NCBI GenBank assembly: GCA_001642005.1 | Contig: LWCA01000608.1 | Coordinates: 1-22,149 of the forward strand | From: Intoshia linei | Taxonomy: Eukaryota; Orthonectida; Rhopaluridae | Direction: 5' to 3' | DNA length: 22,149 nucleotides | In this document: one piece after another, positions 1 to 11,300 of the stretch | Position numbering within the stretch: position 1 is the first letter of the stretch | How the letters are laid out: each line of letters begins with the position of its first letter | Program-made: the position numbers and the translations under genes | The notes under the pieces: generated by a model | Told to the model about the DNA's origin: nothing | The model's input: the letters and a program-made list of their open reading frames with translations, nothing else | The model's database searches: none

Positions 1-492
1 CCGTTTTCAAAGAATTAGCTCCACTACAAAAGTATTGTGTTTTACTGGTTGACGAAGTGTACGTTAAAGCATCATTGAGGTGTAGGGGAGGTCATATTAT
101 AGATCCTCATTTAAACTCCTCTTGTTGTATTATAGAGACTACTCTAGAAGATTGTTTAAAAATTGACGACAAACTAAGTGACACCCAAAATAGTATTTTA
201 TTTTTTTGTAAGTGGTTATATAACGTTCAAAGAAAAACTGTTAGAAATGGATATTATTAAACATAACATTTCAAAAGAGATTGAATTTCTAGATTTTGTT
301 CCAAGGGGAAAATTGAAAATACCATATTTTGAACTGTACCTTTTTTCCCAATCTTGTTATAAATTTTTTTTACAAATGCAGTCTAAAAAATGCATCAACT
401 TTTTAATCAAAATATTTCTCATAATCTATGATAACGGCTTTTTTTTTTTTGTTTCCGATGACATGATAAAAAAAAATGTTTGCGTAGGTTAG
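1..492 (+). pseudogene. P-element/THAP9-type transposase fragment, frameshifted
   Basis: The window opens inside a reading frame (frame 3, to the stop at 258-260) containing LVDEVYVKASLRCRGGHII. This matches the start of the RNase H-like catalytic core of P-element/THAP9-type transposases, where the first catalytic Asp lies in a DE(V/I)YVK-like motif followed by a (Y/C)RGG turn. From about 178 a second frame, running to 492, carries FVPRGKLKIPYFELYLFSQS, which resembles a more C-terminal part of these proteins. The two parts lie in different frames and sit too close together, so an internal deletion and at least one frameshift are likely. The 5' end, including any THAP zinc finger, lies outside the window. 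It is a dead transposon relic. The catalytic-core match is the firmer part and the C-terminal match is weaker. Confidence 0.6.
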
Positions 493-1194
493 GAAATTGT
501 TTCATGAAAGGGTTATTATCAGTAAAAACTAGTTACCAAAAAGTTTTAAAAACAACAGAAAGAAGAAAAAGAAAATTTGGCAATTGAGTGGTGGCAATTA
601 CGATGAAAAAAAAGTTTTCCAATATAGATCAAGAAAAAAGAATGAAAATTCAACTATTTGATGTTATTTTATTTTTTTATTATTATGTTATTTTTCATTG
701 TTTTTGTATGTTTATTGTGTGAAATTAAATCAAAATTTATGATAACTATTTATTTAAACTGAAAATATCAAGTTTTTTCCAATTTGATTGATTAATAACC
801 CTTCTAATATCCTAAAATTATATTTTTTTGTCAAGTCTTTCACTTGCCTAATAATCTTAGAGCAAAACAAAATCCCGCCTACAATCTTTTTTACTAGAAT
901 GTCTCGTATTCCCTCCTGGTTTAAGCTGTTTTTGCTTATAGCAATATTAACTCTAAGAAAACAAAATACCATATGGGAGATTTGAAATATGAAAAAATAT
1001 AAGCAAAGTATACTTTGCTTACTTGTATATAAAATTGAATGTCTGTTACAGTATAAATTTTTATTAACATAAAAAATTCATAGTCGTAGAATTTAAAAAA
1101 ATGCAATTTATAATACAGATTTGGGCTGGGGATGTTGATATCCATTTTTTAATTGCCGAATTTGAGTCTTTTAGGGTTAAAAACCGATGAGCGT
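493..1194. other. Intergenic stretch with no recognisable gene
   Basis: This is AT-rich sequence with many homopolymer runs. The short overlapping open frames at 754-1145 on both strands have no recognisable motif, strongly biased composition and no convincing splice context. It separates the transposase relic from a tandem-repeat block. Confidence 0.5.
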
Positions 1195-1580
1195 CTTTTT
1201 TTAATATAAAATCAATCCAAAATTTTAATAAAACAAATTTTTGGTGTGCGTTTTAAAATCATTAACATTGTCGAAAACCTTAGCCTCAGAAACTCACACC
1301 TTCATGGTCAAAACCCAAATGACCCGTTCTTTTAATAATGAAACATGTCTTAAAATTTTATAAAACATAAACTCTGGAATAGTTTTTAAAATCATAATCA
1401 TTATCATAAATTGCAATCTCAAAAAAGTACATTTTAACGATGAAAACCCCAGATTACCTTTTTTATAAAATGAAAACAGCCCAAAAATTTTAAAAAAAAT
1501 TACAGATAATAGTTATATCCAGTTAACACACACAAAAAAATTCAATTTGACATTGTGACGCCTTCACGGTCATAAAGCAA
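1195..1580. repeat. Dispersed tandem repeat, about 130 bp period (locus A)
   Basis: Three diverged monomers follow one another with a spacing of roughly 128-134 bp. Each has a segment like AATGAAAACAGCCC followed by AAAATTTTAAAA, then a CATTATCATAA-like part, then CTTCACGGTCA or CTTCATGGTCA. The same unit in the same orientation reappears in intron 6 of the ANKMY1-like gene (8850-9260). It looks like a satellite-type unit carried inside a mobile element, because it is dispersed. No coding potential was seen. Confidence 0.6.
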
Positions 1581-1885
1581 AGAAAAATTTTTTCCAAAAA
1601 TTGATAGCCAGATGAAATCAGTTCACGGGGTAGGTTTCCCACCCTTGTTCTAGGCTTTGGAATAAATCCCAACATCTGACTCTACTTTGAACTCAAATAT
1701 AAATTTTTTATTATCATTTTGAGATTTACATTGTAGATGTAGTTATTTAAATTTTGGTATTATTTCTTCATCCGGAATGGTTACCTGGTGGTCCTACTTC
1801 AAACATTGTCCCTTTAAAGTTACTGGTAAATAATTTAGTATTCCTTTTTATAAATTTACAATTATAAAGTGTACATATGACAAAA

Positions 1886-1891
1886 TTTATT
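1886..1891 (-). promoter_or_regulatory. Candidate polyadenylation signal AATAAA of the ANKMY1-like gene
   Basis: AATAAA lies on the minus strand about 40 nt after the TAA stop at 1930-1932, a normal distance for 3' end formation. In sequence this AT-rich the hexamer also arises by chance, so position is the main argument. Confidence 0.4.
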
Positions 1892-1929
1892 ACAAAGTGT
1901 ATACAATATTGTAAAAATTATTATTAAAA

Positions 1930-2386
1930 TTATTCAAAACTATAATTATCATGGTATATCCATTTTTTATATTTTTGATTAAATATCCAACCATATTCAA
2001 TACAGTTGAATTTATAATTTTGAATATTTGAAAAGGATAAATATTTTGAATTTGCATTTAAAAATGATCGAATTAAATCAGCTAGCAGTCCCGTATATTT
2101 TAATTTTCCAATTATTATATAATTTGGTCTTGGATTGTCGTTGTCTTTTTCAGTACCCTTAAAAAGACATAATTAAATACTGTATAACTATTTGTGTAAT
2201 ACATAATATATTATATTCTAAATTCTATTATTACACCAAATTTTTCCTTCAAATCTTTTCTATAATTATCCCATACAGCTGGATCAGTTGAAAGTGTTCC
2301 TTTAGAACGCAATTTAGATTTTTCTGATAATGATGTAGTGCTGTTGTAATTCGGCTTCTTTTTGCGTTGGCGTTTAGCTGAATCAA
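1930..2386 (-). CDS. ANKMY1: ANKMY1-like exons 16-17: basic linker and C-terminal tail
   Basis: Exon 2386-2235 encodes a basic Ser-rich stretch with KRQRKKK, a possible nuclear-localisation-like cluster, and then DPAVWDNYRKDLKEKFG. Exon 2157-1930 encodes GTEKDNDNPRPNYIIIGKLK and ends IYHDNYSFE and TAA. The donor GGT|GTAATA keeps phase 0. Reading through instead would hit a stop after about six codons. The last exon has no ATG near its start but stays open for 75 codons, which argues that it is a real exon. I recognise no domain in this tail. It could be a lineage-specific end. Confidence 0.7.
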
Positions 2387-5300
2387 CTAAAATATAGTTT
2401 TAATATCAATAAATTTGATATGAATAAATCACATTTGATAGTACTTTAAAAATAAGATTCCAGATCCAAAGGATGAGAGGAAAAAACTATGAAAATTAAA
2501 CGATGTATTTACACTATATTTTTGAATGTACATGTATTTATTATTTTGTGTGGAAACTTTTTTTATCATACATCAATGCTGGCAAAAGGTGTTTTTTTGT
2601 GATAAAGTACAGACTTGACGTATTTTTTAACACTTCAAAAAATATACACTTCAAAACTTAAATTTCTAAGCAAAAAAATCATATAGAAATAGAATCAATA
2701 AGTAAACAAGGTTCACTTACGTATCATTGAAATTCACAAGTTTTGTTCAATAAACATTATTTATTATATTTAAAAAATTACTGAAAAATGTAACTCATGT
2801 TCTGTCATATAAGTAAAAAAAAATAGCTTTGGTATCAATTGAAGGCTAATATGAATTTTTTATTTAAAAATAGACTAGAAAATAATTTTCGAATACAATC
2901 TCAAAATTAACACAAGTTTTAGTTGGTTACCACTGCCAGAACCTTACGGCAAACATTCAGTTGAGCGATACATCTTAGAGCGACATAATCATAGATTTTG
3001 CTAATTAATCGTATTATTGATTTTTTAACCAAATTTTTGTGGGTTCCTAAACCAAAGTTTTTGAAAATTTTTTTATCCTATTTTTACAGATTATAAAGAT
3101 AATGTTGGTCCCAAAATTTGGTAGGATTTTTAAAGGAGATTTTGTTTTATCCAATTTTTATAGAAAAATCAATATGATAAATTAGTAAGATCGATGATTA
3201 TTTAGCTCTAAATGTATCGCTGCAATAATACATCGCTCTAGACCAGGAGTGTCAATTATGCGGCCCCAATTATGGAATGTGCCCGCGTTATAATATAAAT
3301 TTTTATTTTTTATAACAATTTTTTACACATACAAATTTGTATTTCTTATTTACAGTTTTTTCATATATTTTTCATGATTTATTTAATCATTATTACAATT
3401 TTAACATTATTTTTACACTTATTCTATTTTTATGGTTTTATATTTTATTTTATGAATAAAAATTTTTATAAATTAATTAAATCTGTTAATTTTAACATAA
3501 TTTTTTGAGTAAAGAAATTTTTTTGTGCGGCCCGCAAGCAAATTAAGTGTGACACCCCTGCTCTAGACTCTAGCACAGTGATGTCAAGATTTTTCAGTTG
3601 GTAAATCTAAAAAAAGTTTTTGCTGTTTTCTTTTCTATTATTACATATTTTTGAGATAATTTTCCCACACCATATTAAAAATTTTAAATAAGCTTTTTAT
3701 CAGCGTGTCAGGCAGAATCCCTGTGCGTGTGACTAGTGACACGCGAGTCATATTTTTGAGATTCATACTCTAGACTCTAGAGAATGGACGTCCAGCGTAA
3801 CCTATCTACCTCGATGCCACCCGAAAATGAAAAATAGGTCCATAAAATGTTTTTTCACGAGCTATTTATCGTGTCATATAGCCCATAACGATCTCTATAA
3901 GACTGTTGACTTGATATTTTAAATTTAACACACAAAACAGTTATGACATTCAAGAATATAATTTTTTAAATACTCAATTAGGAAAAATGAGGTTACCATT
4001 TTACAAAAATTTCTTCGAGCCCCCGAAGAGTGATCTCTATCTCTTTTTACGATAAATCGTTAGGTTCAGCACTGGCCACTGCTGATATATGTTATTATTG
4101 TATTATATACTGGATATTATTACTATCTTTAATTTGGAAAATTCAAACGAAAGAAAAGACCGGACTAAAAGTTGATCTAATTTGTTAAATTACCTTTTAA
4201 TTTACCACAATTCGATTTATGATGATTATTCCAACCATTTGTTTTACAAATTTTACTACAATAATAAATTGATTTACATCTTGGACACAGAGAAAGGCGA
4301 ACGTTGAGTGATTTTCCGCACTCATAACAAAACTTTAATCTCATTTTACTAAAATAGAATAAATTTAAAATATCATCAATGTATTTATTACATGTATAAT
4401 TAATAATTATTTATAAATTATAATATATGTATTATACTATACATTATTATTAATATTATGATATTTTTAAAAACATACGATCCATCTTTGTCGTTGTTGG
4501 AAATTTGAAATGCCTGAGAGCGCATTTCGGCTACTAGAATAACTAGAGTGTTTTTACGAGCATTTAAGGTTTCACGCTCATCAGCAGTTAAAGCATGGTA
4601 AGGGGTATGCCATATTCGTTTATCCTATTATACAAATGTTAATGTAAAATGCTTCTCCATGCTACAATGATGTATACAGATGACCAATAATATCACCAAA
4701 GCCCTCCTTGGGATCCGAAAAAATTAAAAAATTAAAAGTTATATTTTATTCATTGGTATTAGAGTTGAAACTATTATATACTTCCATTAACATAATAAAT
4801 AAATACCATTTTATTGATTATTATTTTCCACAATGAGTGTATATTTATTTGATAGGCTAAGTTGCGGCACGGTGTATGTTTTATCACACAGTATAACAAA
4901 AATAAAAAATTACCAAATTGTATAAATAATTTGCATAGTCTACTACAGTCCCTTCATTGCATTTAGGGCTAATTGGTAGTTTAATCAGCAAGTTTGCACC
5001 ATATTTTATTAACAAGTTTATCTAATTTTTGCCTTTATTATATTATGAATACAATCAGACTCGTCAATAATGAATTTTAAAAACAGCAGCAGCTCTACCG
5101 TGGGCCGAATTTTTAATTTATTATACAATCAGTGTATGATTCTAAAAACAATCAAATAATAGTTACACTCTAAAAAATAGTCATAAAAAATATATATCCC
5201 TGAAAATTTTAAATTTTAAATACATAAATTTTTAATATAGAGTTCTCTTTTATGATTCATTTGGGGTGAAGGAGTGGTTCCCAACTTATTTCACCATGAA

Positions 5301-8300
5301 CCGCTCTATTAACATCAAATTAAATTTATTATTTTATTTTGTGTAAAAATTTATTTTGAATAGACGCTGAAAAACATTTTGACGACTTTTTTACATTAAC
5401 ATTAATATTAACATGCCAGTTCACATTGTATTACCAATTTATATTTATTTTCATTAGATCTTAGGTTTTCATATTTTGGCTCGACGCAAATGCAAAGTGG
5501 TGTACCTCCTTTCAATAATTTGGATGGATCCGCACCGTATTTTAATAAGTCCTCTACTGCCTATTACAAAAAGTATACATTAATAATACACGTACAATGC
5601 ACAATATTTATTAAAAAAGATTTATTATTCATACACTTATTAATAGTTACAATAAGTATTAACATTTATAACTACATGTATGATCACGTTATAGGTCATT
5701 TATAAAAAAATCCCTTTTTTTGATAGACTTATATGATGCATAAATTTTCGTAGATTTTGTTATGTATTAAATAAAAATAAAATTGAAAGAAACATCGGGC
5801 AGTGTAGGTTTATACCATATATTTATAAGTACAGTATATTATACGACGTATAATATACGTACAGTGCGCGACGTAAGTCTTAGGCACCCTACACATTCTG
5901 ATCAAAATCTATTATAAAGTTAATAAATCTTAGATTTAACCTGAAATTAAACATCAGACAATTAAATCATGATCTCACAAACTTATAACCATACTGATTT
6001 CAAAAACTAGTCATAAAAAGTTACTCTCCCACTCACTTTTGTTTACGATATTAAAAATATTGACGACAGAAGTTTTAGGCACCTTCATAATTTCAAGTAA
6101 ACCTAATTAAATTTCAATAAAAACTAAAATGTAATGATCTATAAATAAAAAATTTTGTATTTTTAATTAAATTTTTTCTTAAGTTTTTACTTTTTTGCGA
6201 TTGTTAAATATTTATTCTTGCTTATACACTAAATTTAATATAAAAAAAATATAAACTGATGAACTGGCCTGTGTTTAATCTAGTTACCATTTGGGTGCCT
6301 AAGACTTATGTCGTGCACTGTATATCATCATAAATTATACCATGTCGTTTCCAACTTTTAAAACATAAGTTAGCGGAGAATTATCGGGTAAACAAATATT
6401 TGGATTGCAATTATGATTCAATAACAATTTTATGATTTTGTGAACTTTCTAAAATGCAAATATATATTTCTTCGTATATTTTAGACGATCTACATATCAG
6501 ACGACGTGTGCATAATAAAGTAAACTATCAAGATGAGCAGTGTTGATTCAACACATATGCATTACTATACAGTATTAACAATAACTTATATTTGAAATTT
6601 AGTACTTATCATAACTATTATTTCATATCATTTATATCAGGGGTTGCCACACTTTCTTCATTATAGACCACTAAAACAAAATTACCAGTCAAAATTTAAA
6701 AAAATACAATATAAATTTAATATTAATTATAAATAAATTAACATTTAATATTTAAAATTATTTTACGAACCGGCATTAGGAAATCACTCAGTGATATGAA
6801 TGTTTCCAACATTTTTTCAATGTGCATGGTGCACTAAATAATTCAAATAAAATTTCGAATTAGAAAATTAAAAGAAATTTTTCAATTTTCGTTCATTATA
6901 GACATAAATTTTTTTAAACAAATCTCTATTTTTACTGATTCTTTTTAAAAACTACATACATATTAAAAATGTATTTGTTGATAGAGTTGAAGAAACCAGC
7001 TCGACTCTAATGATTGTGTTTACGTTTATCTATATATTTATTTAAGTGTACTGGGCTTAAAGTTTATCTGAAAATTACGCTAAAGTTTTTTCTTTGCGAG
7101 CATGCTATTAACAGTGCCGTAACACCGTTTCCACTTATCGTATTGTCATCAGTCTAAAATTTAAAATTCAATTTAATATATTGTACAATGTACAAGGTAA
7201 AGCGGATAAGATATAAATTTTTCCATGAAAATTACTTTTGATGTAAAATTAGCTAACGAATTTGGTATTGCTAATGCATCTAATAATAATTTGACAATTT
7301 CAACTCCAGCATCATCTGTTAAACTGCATGCAAAATGAATTGGTTGTAGGTTACTCATCTAAAATTATGATTAGGTTGAGCTGTTTCGAGTAAGCATAAA
7401 AAATAGTAAACGTGGGTCTATGAAAATAACACTGCATTTCCTATTTAAATAGATTTTAAACTTATAGCTAGTTGATACTATTGATATATTTTTATTTATA
7501 ACTTAGATGATATTAAAATCATCTAATCAAAATCAAATATCTATATAAATATAATTTCATTGAATTGACCGGTCCGTGGTGAAATAAGTTTGGGAAACGT
7601 TACTTAATTCGAAATTCATGATAGAAGAAAAAACTACATGGATGTACTACAGGTACTTAAAATTTTTTCTGGAATTCATGTTTTTTATGACGATTTTTTA
7701 GGGTTATAACTATAATTTAATTGTTTTTAAGCTTATAAACTCTTTGTCTGATAAATTAAGAAATTAATCTTAAAATTAAAATGTCTACCTCGATCTAGCT
7801 GCTGTTTGTATAATGTACATAACAGTCAAGCTAGTAATTAATACATGAATAGTAAAGTATTTTCCGTGTACCCCAATTTAAGAAACACTGATATAGTAAA
7901 TTTGCCGCTGAACTAGTTTAATAATAAATGCAATAAATAATTATTTATTATTAATAATATACCTCATCAAGAGTCACATTAACACTAGCACCATGCTGTA
8001 GGTATATTTTTAAAATATTGACATCCTTGTACCATATGGGTAAAAATATAATACAGAAAAAGGTACAGGATCTATTAATATTAGCATTTCGTGACAGTAA
8101 TCTTTTAATTATAGTTAAAATATTATATTTTCTAAATTAATAATATAAAATTTGAGTTTTAATATAAATATCAAAAATATAAATTTACAAAAAGCTTGTT
8201 TACTAGGTAATTAACCTTTTTGTCATTAACGGGGAAAGGTTTAAAAATAATTTATTTTACATCTACGACATACATACTTGTATGTACTTTCTAGTTGGTC

Positions 8301-11300
8301 AAATATGGGACTTGCGTAATTTTGGCGAAACTAAGAAATAATAACCATATACACCAGGGGACGGCAACCAGTGGCCCGTGGGCCAAAATTGGCACATATA
8401 TTAATTTTGGTAGCCCTTTCAGTAAAAATTTAAATTAATTATTTTTACATTTTTCAACTTTTCACCCAGTTTTAAAAATTTTCTACTATACTTGGTTCAT
8501 TATAATCATTTAATTCTGAATTTTCAGATCGTATTGGAATTATTTTGTTGAATATACTAGAACCGTTTCTTTTCAGTTAAAATTGAAATGTATCATGTGT
8601 AAATTTTCAAAAACGGTGCCGTATCATTTTTTTATTTAAAAAAGTGGCACACGAGATGCAAAAGGTTACCGATCTCTGATATACACCATATATCCTAACT
8701 TATATAAAAGGCTACGCGATTTTTGTTTGTGTGTGTGCGTTACGCTTTATTTAAATAACTACTAGTCTTACAATTTTTTAAAGACCACATGTCAATTACA
8801 GTTTTTTCAGGGACGTATATTAAGATAAATTTCAACCTCCCAATTTCATATCTTACGGATCAAAAACCCCAATTCTCTCTCTTTTTGAAAATCCAACGAG
8901 TTGGAGAATTTAAAAAAATATATACGCTGATACGGATTTTAAAATTATAAACATTATCATAAATTTAAATTTAAAAAAATTATATCTTCAAAGCCAAAAC
9001 CACAAATTACCCTTATTTTTTTAATGAAAACAGCCCTAGAATTTAAAAAAATTTATAGGTGGTGCAATTGTATTCTGTTAAAACACATAAGAAATTTCAA
9101 TTCGAATAAGTGCCAACTTCACGGTCAAAAAAGCATTTTAGTATTCATATATTTTTTTTCGAAATATTTTATTAAAACAAAAAATGTGAAATAATTAACA
9201 GTCCGAAAATTAAAAAAAATTATTCTGATAGAGCTTATTCCAGTTAATATAAATACAAAATTTCATATCCAGAAATCTACGCATTCCCGGTGAAAAATAA
9301 TTTTTAATATATTATCAACCATATTTTTCAAATATTTCGAATTTAAATAAAAATTGAAAATGTAAATATTGATCCTATAACAATACCTAATTTCGGTAAT
9401 GGCAAGTTTTCTAATAATATCAAATTCTGCACTTTTAGAGTTCAAATGATGTGATATGACCTTGCGAATAAAATATTTGTTTTTAGAATATTCTGCAACA
9501 ATACTTTTGATAGTTTTTTTGTGTAATTTAGATTTACGAAGGTTTACAACTTTAATAAAACTTTGGAAATTATTAAATTTTGAACTTGATGAATTGTCAC
9601 TATTAGATGTTGAATTTGATGTGGAACTGGGTTTTAATCCCCTTAGATTTAATATTGGCTTTTTTGTGATTTTGAAATTTTTTGACAAGTTAATTTTTTG
9701 TACATTTTTTTGTACATTTTTTTGTACATTTTTTTGTACAATTTTTTGTTTTTTTTCAATAGATTCTCCAAAATTGTTATATCCAAAACCGCGTAAATCT
9801 ATTGAATATGCATTTTTTGAAAAATATAGAAATGATAGTATGGCTAGTGCAGTTAAACCAATGTCGTTTACATGATTTATGTCTGCTCCGTTATTTAGCA
9901 TATAATCGACAATTTCCATGTTACATGATACCTAATATTATAAATTACAATTGATGTTTTACACGTAGCCAGGATTGGTCGAAATGAAACAAATCGATGG
10001 TTATATAAAAATAATAATAAATATAATATGTATATATTTTTTCACCGAATTGCGAAAGGTTTGTTAATGGCACTATTAAGGCTTTGAAACCAATTTAAAA
10101 ATTATGATATGTAATATAATTTTTAAGTTTACTCTGATAATTTGTTAAAAACTTATTAATTAATTGACATTAGTGAAATATGAGGAAATGCTTAAATAAC
10201 ATAAACGGTGAAAAAAATAAATTTATAAAAAATTACGCATGCCAATATTAGTGCAGTATTTCCAGACGAATCTGTTACATCAACGTGTATTTGATCACTA
10301 TTAATCAAATTTCTGATACTTTCCAAATCATCATTTAAAGCAGCTTGCAAAAAAATCTCGCATTTTATAAATAGTTGTGATTTTTTAGAAATTTTAACAT
10401 GACTAAAATTTCCATTTTGAATATAATTTAGTTTGTTGCAATTTAATTCAAATTTGGGTAAACTTTTAAAAAAGGAAATGTAATTTTTCAATTCATTAGA
10501 CTTGACATGATGTATACAATTGATAACTGTGTCTACCAAACCATTTTTAGCAATTTTGATTGAATCTATATTATTTATATCAAAATCTTCACCTTGATTC
10601 GAATCAAGACAATTGAATGTATCGGTTTTTCCAGTGGAATTGGTTAATAAAGTTTCGGAGACACTATTTATAATTTCATCCAATGTTAGGTCTACATTAG
10701 AATTTTTTACAGTGTTTGTAGATTCGACTCTACATTTAAAATATTTCAGCAAGTTTAAATAAGCGTTATCGTAGTTAATGTAATTATTGGCAAAGCTCTT
10801 ATTATGTAGGTTGTAAGCGAATGAATTAATGTCTGGGTTCTGGTTTAATCGTCTGGCTCGATTTAAAACCATTTTTGTAAATTTTTGTAACCGTTGTTGG
10901 TCGTTTCTATATTTTTCAGTGTATTCAGAAGACATGTCAAAAAATTTTGTTTCTCCATCATTAAATAGACGATATTCATTAATTTCGCTTCTAAAGCATA
11001 AGATTAATTTTCAATAATTCATAATAAAATTTATAAAATTATAACAAACATTGGCCATTACATGAAACATTGTACATTGTACAATAATATTTACAAAAAA
11101 ATTGATAAGCCACCTGGAACTATTAAAACCCACATATAAATGAAAATTTTTTAAAATAATGTCTGATGTGTAATTTAAATCTTCATATCATTTAATCCTG
11201 TGATAGTTGTGATAACTTAAAATTATCATCGATTCTATTTGTAATTACAAGTGCTATATAAAATTAATTATTAAGATAAATTACACAATTTTAATTAGGT

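Larger units (their letters stand above)
2387..4193. other. ANKMY1-like intron 15 (1807 bp), filled with nested MITEs
   Basis: This is the longest intron. It contains an older inverted-repeat element (about 2962-3222), a full hAT MITE (3244-3560) placed next to it, and a segment bracketed by a 13 bp direct repeat (3574-3768). No coding exon is needed here: the G|TT codon phase joins 4194 and 2386 directly. The remainder is unassigned. Confidence 0.6.

Noticed and set aside
754-1145. Three overlapping open frames on both strands
   Set aside because: Biased hydrophobic composition from AT-rich DNA, mutual overlap, no motif and no consistent splice partner.
5273-7600. The opposite-facing hAT-like ends as one 2.3 kb transposon
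   Set aside because: Four ANKMY1-like exons with conserved reading phase lie between them and no target duplication matches, so two separate solo ends are more likely.
9456-9875. Plus-strand open frame of 139 codons
   Set aside because: It is the antisense of the ANKMY1-like exon 9931-9387, whose ankyrin motifs and splice sites support the minus strand. Its repeated CTFF pattern only mirrors the VQKN repeat.
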